The notes under the pieces are model-generated. The model was not told where the DNA came from, did not search any database, and worked only from the letters and a program-made list of their open reading frames with translations. DNA of 64,000 nucleotides from Ascidia mentula. Lineage: Eukaryota > Chordata > Ascidiacea > Phlebobranchia > Ascidiidae. Both the position numbers and the translations under genes were made by a program. How positions within the stretch are numbered: the first letter of the stretch is position 1; every line of letters starts with the position of its first letter. The stretch lies in contig OX387204.1 of NCBI GenBank assembly GCA_947561715.1, positions 14,513,001-14,577,000 on the forward strand, given 5' to 3'. Below are positions 20,491-31,560 of this stretch, piece by piece.

Positions 20491-23190
20491 AGTATAAATA
20501 GACCGGCCCATATTGCTATTAACACTGTCATGTTAAAGACGTTTCGACAAAAACTTTTGTCATCATCAGTTTGACTGACGCGATTGGCAGAGCTCCATCA
20601 ATATAAGGAGCTGACCTGACCGACGTCACAGATAAGGCTCGCGCGGGTGGTGACGTCATTTTGCTATCGGCCACACACCACTGAGAGGCGGAAAATGCGC
20701 AGAAAGCGACGCAAAACGCAAAACGCAAAATACACAATAAACGGCATAAAACGCAACAACCACATTACACATTAAATAAAAATAGTGGTGCAGAAGTGCC
20801 GTCCACGTTGAGTTGTGGTTGTTGCTGTTGTATGGACAGCGACTCCATCAGCAGGAGACGGTACCTGTCTCTCGCCAGCGCAAGGATTTGTGGCTCACTA
20901 AACTTAACCTTGTGAGTCGGGTGGTCAAGTAGGTGTTTGCACACCTCCGATTTTGGGGATCGTTTGTGCTCATCGATCCGCGTGCACAAGTTTCGAGATG
21001 TTTGTCCGATGTATGTTTGTCCACATGAACAGGAAAGCTTGTATACCACGGACGAGAGGTGCAGGGTCTTCTGGCGATCTTTACATGGGAACTGCTGCGC
21101 AAGTTTGCATGGTTCATGCACGAAACGCAAGACAGTTTTCTGGTTGGTGCAACGGTCGACAAACCGTGACAGTTCCCTACGAATTCGGTGGTTAATAGGG
21201 CCTAGGTATGGTAACCTCATCACACAGTTCTTGGTGCTTTCTTGTGTGGGTTTTATGGTGTCCACCTGATATTGTTTGCGTGTAGCACCGAACGTACACA
21301 GTTCGCTATGAACTTGAGTGGGTAGCCATTTTTCCTTAGCATGTTTTTTATGCACTCGAATTCTTCGTGCATGATTTTGTACGTGCTGCTGATCCTGTAG
21401 GCACGGTGAAGGAGTGAGCGCACAAGGTTGACCTTGTAGTGCCGTGGCACAAAGCTGGACCATTTGCTATGGAGACCAGTGTTGGTTGGCTTCCTGTAGG
21501 TAGTTGTAGTAATTGAATCTCCCGCTCGTTCGACGAGGACGTCGAGAAACGAAATCCGTTCCTTACATTCAACGCTTTTTGTGAACTTGATGTTACGATG
21601 AATGCTATTAATGTTCGAGTAAAACGCGTCCAAGGCACGTTCATCGCGTACGGCAACAAACAGGTCGTCCATGTAACGACACAGAACCAGGGGGCGATCG
21701 TTTGTGGATGTGGCCTTAAGTGCCTCGTCTATGATGTGGTTCATCAGAATGTCTGCCAGTAGTGGGGCAATGGGAGACCCCATGGCGACACCATCTACTT
21801 GAGTGTAAATGTTTCCATTAAACTGGAAGGTAGTGCTCTTCGCTGCCCATTGGAGCAGTTTCTTTAGCCTGGATTTGTTGAGGTCTTGTATTCCACTTAT
21901 GCTGTCTTTGCTGACCAGGGAGAGGATGAGGTTGATGGTAAAGTCCAATGGAATATTCGTAAAAAGACTCGACACATCGAGTGTGGCCCAGGTGGAATTC
22001 ACTGGCAGCGTTTTAATTCTGTCAATGAATTCGAAAGTGTCCTTCACGGTGTTTGGGTGTTCCCGTAAACTCGCGAGATTCGCAGATAACCACTTAGCGC
22101 ATTTGTAGTTAAAACTGCCGATTGAGTTTAAGATTGGTCGAAGGGGAATGGAGGCTTTATGCATTTTTGGAAGGCCATAAAGTGTCGGTGTTCTGGCAGA
22201 TGTTGGGTGCATGGCATTGTAGTCTTCCTCCGAGAGTGCTTTTTTGGTCTTTAAATACCGCAGGCAGTTTTGAAATTTTCCTAGATTTTTGATGTTGGTA
22301 TCATCGTTGGATGATAGACGAAACTTTGTGGTGTCAATTAAGATTTTGAGCATTTTCTCAATGTAATCACATTTGTCCATGACTACTACGCCATTGCCCT
22401 TGTCAGGCTTAGTGATAACTATATTGCTGCTTTTCAATTTCTTCACAGTGCACTTTTCCTCTGCCGTCATTGCATCATTGTGACTTCTGCGTTGGCAGAA
22501 GAAGGTTGATATGTACGAGCTGTAGAGATACATGAGTTTTTGTTTCAACTGTATGCGCCGTAGGTGTGGCAGACTGTGACGCAGTTCGTGAAACAAATGT
22601 TCAAACTCTGCTTGAATGCTCATTACTTTCAGAGACGCGATGGAAAGTAGGCAAAGTCCAAGCCCTTGTTCAGTAGCTGTAGGTCCAACGGGTTTAAAGG
22701 TAGTTTGGAGAGGTTTGTCACCACGAAAGGGTCATCATCACTGTTTTGAACGCCTAAAGCGTTTAGTTTGTGGTTGATTTTCGACATATAGAAAATCCGC
22801 TTTTGTTCTGTACTGGCGTGAAGAAACCGCTTAATGAAGTATGCAGTAACAAAACCAACTTCTGCCAACAGAGGTCTTAGCTGCATTTGTACTTGGGTGG
22901 TACATCGTCGAAGCTCCTTTTGGTGCATCACCAATTCACCATTAAGCATGCTTTGGCGAAAGCGCTTGACTTTCTTGGCGTGTTGGAGGTCCTGTCTGTA
23001 CAGTTTGAACTGTAAAAACCTTGGTGTAACCTTGTAAAGCAGACACTTCTGAAGAAATTGTGTACCCGCCTCATGGCGTACTGCTTTGTGCTGCATATTC
23101 TCGATCTTTCTGAGCCTTTTCTTTGTTAGTTTACCGTAATGGTTGCCCATAAACTTAGGAACACAACTCACGGGTTTTCTCATAATGCTG
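20491..23190 (-). mobile_element. Penelope-like element, unit 2 (two frameshifts)
   Basis: Head-to-tail with units 1 and 3. Two small insertions break the frame relative to the intact copy. One is a 2-bp duplication near 22630 (CAGAGACGC against CAGACGC) between the N-terminal 200 codons and the RT. The other is a 2-bp insertion near 21282 (GCGTGTAGC against GCGTAGC) between RT and endonuclease. The RT active site reads Y-M-D-D instead of Y-V-D-D. Spacer with hammerhead-like motif at 20525-20578. Confidence 0.9.
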
Positions 23191-25535
23191 AGTATAAATA
23201 GACCGGCCCATATTGCTATTAACACTGTCATGTTAAAGACGTTTCGACAAAAACTTTTGTCATCATCAGTTTGACTGACGCGATTGGCAGAGCTCCATCA
23301 ATATAAGGAGCTGACCTGACCGACGTCACAGATAAGGCTCGCGCGGGTGGTGACGTCATTTTGCTATCGGCCACACACCACTGAGAGGCGGAAAATGCGC
23401 AGAAAGCGACGCAAAACGCAAAACGCAAAATACACAATAAACGGCATAAAACGCAACAAACACATTACACATTAAATAAAAATAGTGGTGCAGAAGTGCC
23501 GTCCACGTTGAGTTGTGGTTGTTGCTGTTGTATGGACAGCGACTCCATCAGCAGGAGACGGTACCTGTCTCTCGCCAGCGCAAGGATTTGTGGCTCACTA
23601 AACTTAACCTTGTGAGTCGGGTGGTCAAGTAGGTGTTTGCACACCTCCGATTTTGGGGATCGTTTGTGCTCATCGATCCGCGTGCACAAGTTTCGAGATG
23701 TTTGTCCGATGTATGTTTGTCCACATGAACAGGAAAGCTTGTATACCACGGACGAGAGGTGCAGGGTCTTCTGGCGATCTTTAAATGGGAACTGCTGCGC
23801 AAGTTTGCATGGTTCATGCACGAAACGCAAGACAGTTTTCTGGTTGGTGCAACGGTCGACAAACCGTGACAGTTCCCTACGAATTCGGTGGTTAATAGGG
23901 CCTAGGTATGGTAACCTCATTACCAAGTTCTTGGTGCTTTCTTGTGTGGGTTTTATGGTGTCCACCTGATATTGTTTGCGTAGCACCGAACGTACACAGT
24001 TCGCTATGAACTTGAGTGGGTAGCCATTTTTCCTTAGCATGTTTTTTATGCACTCGAATTCTTCGTGCATGATTTTGTACGTGCTGCTGATCCTGTAGGC
24101 ACGGTGAAGGAGTGAGCGCACAAGGTTGACCTTGTAGTGCCGTGGCACAAAGCTGGACCATTTGCTATAGAGACCAGTGTTGGTTGGCTTCCTGTAGGTA
24201 GCTGTAGTAATCGAATCTCCCGCTCGTTCGACGAGGACGTCGAGAAACGAAATCCGTTCCTTACATTCAACGCTTTTTGTGAACTTGATGTTACGATGAA
24301 TGCTATTAATGTTCGAGTAAAACGCGTCCAAGGCACGTTCATCGCGTACGGCAACAAACAGGTCGTCCACGTAACGACACAGAACCAGGGGGCGATCGTT
24401 TGTGGATGTGGCCTTAAGTGCCTCGTCTATGATGTGGTTCATCAGAATGTCTGCCAGTAGTGGGGCAATGGGAGACCCCATGGCGACACCATCTACTTGA
24501 GTGTAAATGTTTCCATTAAACTGGAAGGTAGTGCTCTTCGCTGCCCATTGGAGCAGTTTCTTTAGCCTGGATTTGTTGAGGTCTTGTATTCCACTTATGC
24601 TGTCTTTGCTGACCAGGGACAGGATGAGGTTGATGGTAAAGTCCAATGGAATATTCGTAAAAAGACTCGACACATCGAGTGTGGCCCAGGTGGAATTCAC
24701 TGGCAGCGTTTTAATTCTGTCAATGAATTCGAAAGTGTCCTTCACGGTGTTTGGGTGTTCCCGTAAACTCGCGAGATTCGCAGATAACCACTTAGCGCAT
24801 TTGTAGTTAAAACTGCCGATTGAGTTTAAGATTGGTCGAAGGGGAATGGAGGCTTTATGCATTTTTGGAAGGCCATAAAGTGTCGGTGTTCTGGCAGATG
24901 TTGGGTGCATGGCATTGTAGTCTTCCTCCGAGAGTGCTTTTTTGGTCTTTAAATACCACAGGCAGTTTTGAAATTTTCCTAGATTTTTGATGTTGGTATC
25001 ATCGTTGGATGATAGACGAAACTTTGTGGTGTCAATTAAGATTTTGAGCATTTTCTCAATGTAATCACATTTGTCCATGACTACTACGCCATTGCCCTTG
25101 TCAGGCTTAGTGATAACTATATTGCTGCTTTTCAATTTCTTCACAGTGCACTTTTCCTCTGCCGTCATTGCATCATTGTGACTTCTGCGTTGGCAGAAGA
25201 AGGTTGATATGTACGAGCTGTAGAGATGCATGAGTTTTTGTTTCAACTGTATGCGCCGTAGGTGTGGCAGACTGTGACGCAGTTCGTGAAACAAATGTTC
25301 AAACTCTGCTTGAATGCTCATTACTTTCAGACGCGATGGAAAGTAGGCAAAGTCCAAGCCCTTGTTCAGTAGCTGTAGGTCCAACGAGTTTAAAGGTAGT
25401 TTGGAGAGGTTTGTCACCACGAAAGGGTCATCATCACTGTTTTGAACACCTAAAGCGTTTAGTTTGTGGTTGATTTTCGACATATAGAAAATCCGCTTTT
25501 GTTCTGTACTGGCGTGAAGAAACCGCTTAATAAAG
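23191..25535 (-). mobile_element. Penelope-like element, unit 3 (5'-truncated, frame open)
   Basis: The frame is open from near the right edge to the stop at 23465 (672 codons counted from the Met at 25483). It covers the RT (Y-V-D-D) and the GIY-YIG domain. The N-terminal part is missing because the unit stops at 25535, where it abuts the inverted fourth copy head to head. Its spacer carries the hammerhead-like motif at 23225-23278. Confidence 0.9.
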
Positions 25536-25539
25536 CATT

Positions 25540-27954
25540 ATGAGAAAACCCGTGAGTTGTGTTCCTAAGTTTGTGGGCAACCATTACGGTAAACTAACAA
25601 AGAAAAGGCTCAGAAAGATCGAGAATATGCAGCACAAAGCAGTACGCCATGAGGCGGGTACACAATTTCTTCAGAAGTGTTTGCTTTACAAGGTTACACC
25701 AAGGTTTTTACAGTTCAAACTGTACAGACAGGACCTCCAACACGCCAAGAAAGTCAAGCGCTTTCACCAAAGCATGCTTAATGGTGAATTGGTGATGCAC
25801 CAAAAGGAGCTTCGACGATGTACCACCCAAGTACAAATGCAGCTAAGACCTCTGTTGGCAGAAGTTGGTTTTGTTACTGCATACTTTATTAAGCGGTTTC
25901 TTCACGCCAGTACAGAACAAAAGCGGATTTTCTATATGTCGAAAATCAACCACAAACTAAACGCTTTAGGCGTTCAAAACAGTGATGATGACCCTTTCGT
26001 GGTGACAAACCTCTCCAAACTACCTTTAAACCCGTTGGACCTGCAGCTACTAAACAAGGGCTTGGACTTTGCCTACTTTCCATCGCGTCTGAAAGTAATG
26101 AGCATTCAAGCAGAGTTTGAACATTTGTTTCACGAACTGCGTCACAGTCTGCCACACCTACGGCGCATACAGTTGAAACAAAAACTCATGCATCTCTACA
26201 GCTCGTACATATCAACCTTCTTCTGCCAACGCAGAAGTCACAATGATGCAATGACGGCAGAGGAAAAGTGCACTGTGAAGAAATTGAAAAGCAGCAATAT
26301 AGTTATCACTAAGCCTGACAAGGGCAATGGCGTAGTAGTCATGGACAAATGTGATTACATTGAGAAAATGCTCAAAATCTTAATTGACACCACAAAGTTT
26401 CGTCTATCATCCAACGATGATACCAACATCAAAAATCTAGGAAAATTTCAAAACTGCCTGCGGTATTTAAAGACCAAAAAAGCACTCTCGGAGGAAGACT
26501 ACAATGCCATGCACCCAACATCTGCCAGAACACCGACACTTTATGGCCTTCCAAAAATGCATAAAGCCTCCATTCCCCTTCGACCAATCTTAAACTCAAT
26601 CGGCAGTTTTAACTACAAATGCGCTAAGTGGTTATCTGCGAATCTCGCGAGTTTACGGGAACACCCAAACACCGTGAAGGACACTTTCGAATTCATTGAC
26701 AGAATTAAAACGCTGCCAGTGAATTCCACCTGGGCCACACTCGATGTGTCGAGTCTTTTTACGAATATTCCATTGGACTTTACCATCAACCTCATCCTCT
26801 CCCTGGTCAGCAAAGACAGCATAAGTGGAATACAAGACCTCAACAAATCCAGGCTAAAGAAACTGCTCCAATGGGCAGCGAAGAGCACTACCTTCCAGTT
26901 TAATGGAAACATTTACACTCAAGTAGATGGTGTCGCCATGGGGTCTCCCATTGCCCCACTACTGGCAGACATTCTGATGAACCACATCATAGACGAGGCA
27001 CTTAAGGCCACATCCACAAACGATCGCCCCCTGGTTCTGTGTCGTTACGTGGACGACCTGTTTGTTGCCGTACGCGATGAACGTGCCTTGGACGCGTTTT
27101 ACTCGAACATTAATAGCATTCATCGTAACATCAAGTTCACAAAAAGCGTTGAATGTAAGGAACGGATTTCGTTTCTCGACGTCCTCGTCGAACGAGCGGG
27201 AGATTCGATTACTACAACTACCTACAGGAAGCCAACTAACACTGGTCTCTATAGCAAATGGTCCAGCTTTGTGCCACGGCACTACAAGGTCAACCTTGTG
27301 CGCTCACTCCTTCACCGTGCCTACAGGATCAGCAGCACGTACAAAATCATGCACGAAGAATTCGAGTGCATAAAAAACATGCTAAGGAAAAATGGCTACC
27401 CACTCAAGTTCATAGCGAACTGTGTACGTTCGGTGCTACACAAACAATATCAGGTAGACACCATAAAACCCACACAAGAAAGCACCAAGAACTTGGTGAT
27501 GAGGTTACCATACCTAGGCCCTATTAACCACCGAATTCGTAGGGAACTGTCACGGTTTGTCGACCGTTGCACCAACCAGAAAACTGTCTTGCGTTTCGTG
27601 CATGAACCATGCAAACTTGCGCAGCAGTTCCCATTTAAAGATCGCCAGAAGACCCTGCACCTCTCGTCCGTGGTATACAAGCTTTCCTGTTCATGTGGAC
27701 AAACATACATCGGACAAACATCTCGAAACCTGTGCACGCGGATCGATGAGCACAAACGATCCCCAAAATCGGAGGTGTGCAAACACCTACTTGACCACCC
27801 GACTCACAAGGTTAAGTTTAGTGAGCCACAAATCCTTGCGCTGGCGAGAGACAGGTACCGTCTCCTGCTGATGGAGTCGCTGTCCATACAACAGCAACAA
27901 CCACAACTCAACGTGGACGGCACTTCTGCACCACTATTTTTATTTAATGTGTAA
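25540..27954 (+). CDS. Penelope-like element RT/GIY-YIG endonuclease, intact ORF
   Basis: An uninterrupted 804-aa ORF beginning M-R-K-P-V-S-C-V-P-K. Residues 1-200 are the basic N-terminal region. The RT spans about 260-540: I-T-K-P-D-K-G-N-G, motif A L-D-V-S-S-L-F-T-N-I-P (D402), motif B G-V-A-M-G-S-P, motif C R-Y-V-D-D (503-506). The C-terminal endonuclease (about 700-790) has V-Y-K-L-S-C-S-C-G followed by T-Y-I-G-Q-T (Y723) and R-N-L-C-T-R-I-D-E-H-K-R, the GIY-YIG fold with R and E/H in place. Penelope elements use this pair for target-primed reverse transcription in the nucleus. It is the only complete frame among the four copies. Confidence 0.95.
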   Translation: MRKPVSCVPKFVGNHYGKLTKKRLRKIENMQHKAVRHEAGTQFLQKCLLYKVTPRFLQFKLYRQDLQHAKKVKRFHQSMLNGELVMHQKELRRCTTQVQMQLRPLLAEVGFVTAYFIKRFLHASTEQKRIFYMSKINHKLNALGVQNSDDDPFVVTNLSKLPLNPLDLQLLNKGLDFAYFPSRLKVMSIQAEFEHLFHELRHSLPHLRRIQLKQKLMHLYSSYISTFFCQRRSHNDAMTAEEKCTVKKLKSSNIVITKPDKGNGVVVMDKCDYIEKMLKILIDTTKFRLSSNDDTNIKNLGKFQNCLRYLKTKKALSEEDYNAMHPTSARTPTLYGLPKMHKASIPLRPILNSIGSFNYKCAKWLSANLASLREHPNTVKDTFEFIDRIKTLPVNSTWATLDVSSLFTNIPLDFTINLILSLVSKDSISGIQDLNKSRLKKLLQWAAKSTTFQFNGNIYTQVDGVAMGSPIAPLLADILMNHIIDEALKATSTNDRPLVLCRYVDDLFVAVRDERALDAFYSNINSIHRNIKFTKSVECKERISFLDVLVERAGDSITTTTYRKPTNTGLYSKWSSFVPRHYKVNLVRSLLHRAYRISSTYKIMHEEFECIKNMLRKNGYPLKFIANCVRSVLHKQYQVDTIKPTQESTKNLVMRLPYLGPINHRIRRELSRFVDRCTNQKTVLRFVHEPCKLAQQFPFKDRQKTLHLSSVVYKLSCSCGQTYIGQTSRNLCTRIDEHKRSPKSEVCKHLLDHPTHKVKFSEPQILALARDRYRLLLMESLSIQQQQPQLNVDGTSAPLFLFNV

Positions 27955-28140
27955 TGTGGTTGTTGCGTTTTATGCCGTTTATTGTGTATTTTGCGTTTTG
28001 CGTTTTGCGTCGCTTTCTGCGCATTTTCCGCCTCTCAGTGGTGTGTGGCCGATAGCAAAATGACGTCACCACCCGCGCGAGCCTTATCTGTGACGTCGGT
28101 CAGGTCAGCTCCTTATATTGATGGAGCTCTGCCAATCGCG

Positions 28141-28194
28141 TCAGTCAAACTGATGATGACAAAAGTTTTTGTCGAAACGTCTTTAACATGACAG
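28141..28194 (+). ncRNA. Hammerhead-ribozyme-like motif in the Penelope spacer
   Basis: CTGATGA at 28150-28156 is followed by a perfect 6-bp stem II (GACAAA...TTTGTC), then GAAAC and GTC. The flanks GTCA-AAA and TTT-AACA-TGAC can pair as stem I with an internal bulge. Stem III is almost absent, as reported for minimal type I hammerheads of Penelope elements. Same motif on the minus strand at 17842-17895, 20525-20578 and 23225-23278. Confidence 0.65.
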
Positions 28195-28279
28195 TGTTAA
28201 TAGCAATATGGGCCGGTCTATTTATACTCAAAGTGTAACACTCTGTGGCAATATGATAAGTTTATGTTCATTGAGGTTG

Positions 28280-28476
28280 TCACTTTCTGCTTCGTCGTTT
28301 AATTTTGTAGCACCATTCATCTTCGAAAACGTCTAAACGATGGAATGAGGGCTGTTCTGCGCAAATAAACTTACAACATTTTGCGATGTCCGTATTACTG
28401 CGGACTTTATGTTGCATTATGTAGTGGTCCAGCAACGCGGTTCGCTCGGTGTTTCCATCATATTTTCCTTGGCCAC
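28280..28476 (-). other. Possible unrecognised exon next to the Penelope array
   Basis: From an AG acceptor at 28478-28477 the minus strand is open for about 65 codons (Y-D-G-N-T-E-R-T-A-L-L-D-H-Y-I-M-Q-H, later F-H-R-L-D-V-F-E-D-E-W-C-Y) to a stop at 28282. An internal GTAAGT could end the exon earlier. The composition is protein-like but I recognise no family. It lies 50 bp from the array insertion point. Confidence 0.22.
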
Positions 28477-28479
28477 CTG

Positions 28480-29283
28480 AATGTCATGTTCGAAGATATT
28501 TTTAGCTGGGATACCTTTGTGTTTCCTCTCACTGTGTTGCAAGGATGATAACCTCCAGCATTGTGACGTCAGACCCATTGATGGCGCGAAATCAAAACCA
28601 TGAATTATTAGTCCTTGTTTTCATTATTTTGTGAATAAATATTTGTATAAATCCATGATATTTTTAAAAATATTACTTTTGTCAAATAAAAGTGAAAACA
28701 TGAAACTTGCACCAGATCGTCTAACTTTGGCGACAATTGACCTAAAAATGTTTTTCTTCTCCTTGATGTTGTCAGTTGGTTTTGATGGGAAAACATGATG
28801 CAATATGAAGTGCGTACGTCGTTGGAATAAGCTTGAGTGCCAACAGCTTTGTTGCAGACCTAAAGTAATATATAAATATTCTATCCGTACAACGATACAG
28901 GAAATTAGGAAAAAACTATGTTTATGTGTATACGAAATTGTTTACCTTGTACGTGTATTCACAAAAGCAAAAGACAAGAAAATAAATACAAGCACCACCA
29001 GACACTTTTATTCTTACAACCATTGTTGATGAACGACGGACTGTATACATAGGGACAAATTTTCGTTTTTGTTTCGTTTAAGTATACATTTATTAACAAA
29101 GAGTACAAAACCAGAGTTTAAAAGTGATGTGTTCGGCTTTTCTGAGATTGCCTCAGGTTTGGTTCGATATTGACATGTTCAGTCGTTTAATTGCTTGTAG
29201 GATTTATTGCATAATGTGCATTTAGGATTCACAACAATACGGATTCGTCTGTATACAATCAAACTTGAGCTTTTTCCAACAGA
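28480..29283. other. No gene recognised
   Basis: AT-rich. The right part (about 29040-29283) is probably the 3' UTR of the minus-strand zinc-finger gene, with TTTATT (AATAAA on the minus strand) near 29088. Confidence 0.4.
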
Positions 29284-29643
29284 TTATTCGCAAATGTCAC
29301 AACCGAATGGCATGTCTCGTATGTGGACTTGTCTGTGCTCTTTTAAGTTGGTACTGGTTGGAAATGTTTTTTCACAAACTTCACATCTGTAAGGTTTTTC
29401 TCCAGTGTGCGTTCTTCCGTGATTTTCGAGTCCTTGTTTAGTAGTAAAACCCCGACCGCAATCGTTGCACTTGTAAGGTTTCTCCCCAGTATGTGTTCTT
29501 ATGTGACTTTGTTGAACACCTTTCTGACGGAAAACTTTCTCACAATAATTGCACTTGTAAGGTTTCACCCCAATGTGAATTCCAGTATGTTTCTTCAGTG
29601 CATCTTTACATTTTTCACAGATGTTGCAGCGAAATGATTTCAT
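29284..29643 (-). CDS. C2H2 zinc-finger gene A1 (short, first finger damaged)
   Basis: From ATG 29643 the product is about 119 aa. It opens K-S-F-R-C-N-I-C like the other family A genes, but the first finger has only nine residues between its second Cys and first His instead of twelve, as if 9 bp were lost in frame. Three canonical fingers follow (C-N-Y-C, C-N-D-C, C-E-V-C) with T-G-E-K-P linkers. It ends I-R-D-M-P-F-G-C-D-I-C-E. The other family A genes stop earlier, at L-R-D-K-L/S, and their downstream bases still contain the TGTGACATTTGCGAATA seen here, so this copy keeps the longer ending. Acceptor ATTTACAG lies just upstream as in the other copies. Probably nuclear DNA binding if functional. 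Confidence 0.6.
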   Translation of the reverse strand: MKSFRCNICEKCKDALKKHTGIHIGVKPYKCNYCEKVFRQKGVQQSHIRTHTGEKPYKCNDCGRGFTTKQGLENHGRTHTGEKPYRCEVCEKTFPTSTNLKEHRQVHIRDMPFGCDICE

Positions 29644-29661
29644 TAGTGCTTCAATGTACAA

Positions 29662-31560
29662 TGTACTACAATTTTCAATTTTCCATTGCTTCTGTAAATT
29701 AGAAATTAAAATTTAATTGATATCTTCGCGGATTTTTTTTATAATTCGTGGTATACATTGAGATAGATAATTATGGTTTCTGTGAGATCAACACAACTAT
29801 ACACTATCCCCGAAGGCCACTTTTACGTAGCACACGCACAAACAACAATTAAGTTAGATGGATTGTGGCACATTCCATAAATCGTGCGGATTATGCAAGC
29901 ACTTCTTTGCTGTTATGCGAATGCAGTTTATTTGATTCCAAACAAGGTCATCGCGTCACGATAGTTTTTTCTGTCCAGTGACCTGTGTACCCGGTGTATG
30001 ACTGATGGCAGCTCACAAAGTTTAATTGCTGCAAAATTACGATTCATATGGTGCGAGGTCGTATTAATACTCAACAATTGAATAAAGTAATACATAGTCG
30101 TAAGGATGAACAGATTAAAACCGTAATATTTGCGAAGTACATGAAAAGAAATCGAATTATCTGATCCTTTAGCGAACTAATCTCTCTAGGCCCAATGCCT
30201 ATGCCTTATTTGGAATTTACTCATTGTTTCAGGTTTCATTGTTTCAAATTGCAACTGAATGGGAAACGATTCCCAGAATCAATTCTCAAGCATTGTTTCA
30301 GGTAATAGAAATTTGATTGCATCACCATTTTTTTGAATATTTGGAAAGACTAGATTCTTGTGCTATACCAAGCTTGCTGCAATTTACAATGCCACTGATT
30401 TTCTGACAATAAATTAACATAGTTTATTTCTCCGACGTTAACTCTGCCATTCAGCAAGACTTCGTTAAGGTTTTGCAGCAATTCAAACGGAATACCAAAC
30501 AAGACTCAAAGGCGCCACAAAGAAAAAGGGGCACTCCAGAGCCGCCTGTCACGTGATGGAGAGAAATACAAAAAAAGCAGCTGGAGGCTTTTAGAGTGTA
30601 AGTGTTATTAATGTTAAATTGCTGGATTCAAAAAAATACGTTTGATATATAGGCAAGGTTACCATCGGTTTAGCTATTAAAACATCCTCGGTATTTATAT
30701 AATTTTTTTACAGCAACAAAACTATAAAATGTTACTAATAACCCCAGCGTAAGAGCTCGTTATGTGAAAAAATTGACTGCATTTTAACGTTATGTTGAAG
30801 GTGTATTGTGCTAATGACCGTTGAGTTTTGTTGGCAAGTAAACTCTAAGTGCATTCACATTTCGCAAGTATTTTGCGAAAAAGAATGGCAGAACGTAACG
30901 GGACAACCCAAGTGGTGAAAAAGCTATACTTTTAAATGAAATATGTTTAAAACATTGATTCGCAGTTACAAAATAGAAAGGGGTGTAACAAAACCAAACA
31001 CTTCTTCAAAACCAAACAAACTATTCACTGACTTTTAAATAACAACTGCATTTAATTTTCTGATGGTAACGTATGTTACTGTTTGAAAGTCGATACATAA
31101 ATCAACAACTACCTTTTTTATTATTGTCATATTTAATGTTTTCGTTTCTGTACATCCCCATGTATACCACTTGGTCTTAAAAATGTGTTTGCTAAATTTG
31201 TAAAAAAGACTCAATGCTTGACTGCGGGGTCGCACTGCGCAAGTAGGTCACTGGAGGTTACATGAACGTTGAAAACAACAGCTTGCAATGTAGGCCTATC
31301 AATCCTTTGTCTTAATCAGAACAATATAACAGCGTGAGACATAAGCATTTTATTTAGGATTAATTCCAGAGTTTGTTAATCGTTGTCAAGCAGAGAAGTG
31401 CTGTGAGAAAATTGATATTATATTTTGTAAAATCTAGCATTGTTAGGGTGTGAAATTTGCAACACAAACATTTTTAATTGGCAAATGACTGCGATTGTTT
31501 CGAAATGCTGATGAAATTTCACTGCGGTTGACCTTTTTTGCAGCAAGAATCTGTAGGGAA
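29662..31560 (-). repeat. Inverted copy of the family A upstream block
   Basis: Read on the minus strand, 30410-30600 matches about 42470-42660. Likewise 31040-31560 matches about 41690-42120 (for example TGCTGATGAAATTTCACTGC). It is more diverged than the other copies, so it is older. No gene recognised apart from the leader of A1. Confidence 0.7.

Larger units (their letters stand above)
25536..28229 (+). mobile_element. Penelope-like element, inverted fourth copy
   Basis: Head-to-head with unit 3 at 25535/25536. It contains the intact ORF at 25540-27954 and a 275-bp 3' spacer ending ...TTTATACTC at 28229, next to the right flanking direct repeat. The coding sequence is very similar to the three minus-strand units, so the array formed recently. 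Confidence 0.93.

Noticed and set aside
26613..26912. 99-110-aa antisense ORFs repeated in every Penelope copy
   Set aside because: They lie opposite conserved RT and endonuclease motifs and change with silent substitutions in the sense frame.
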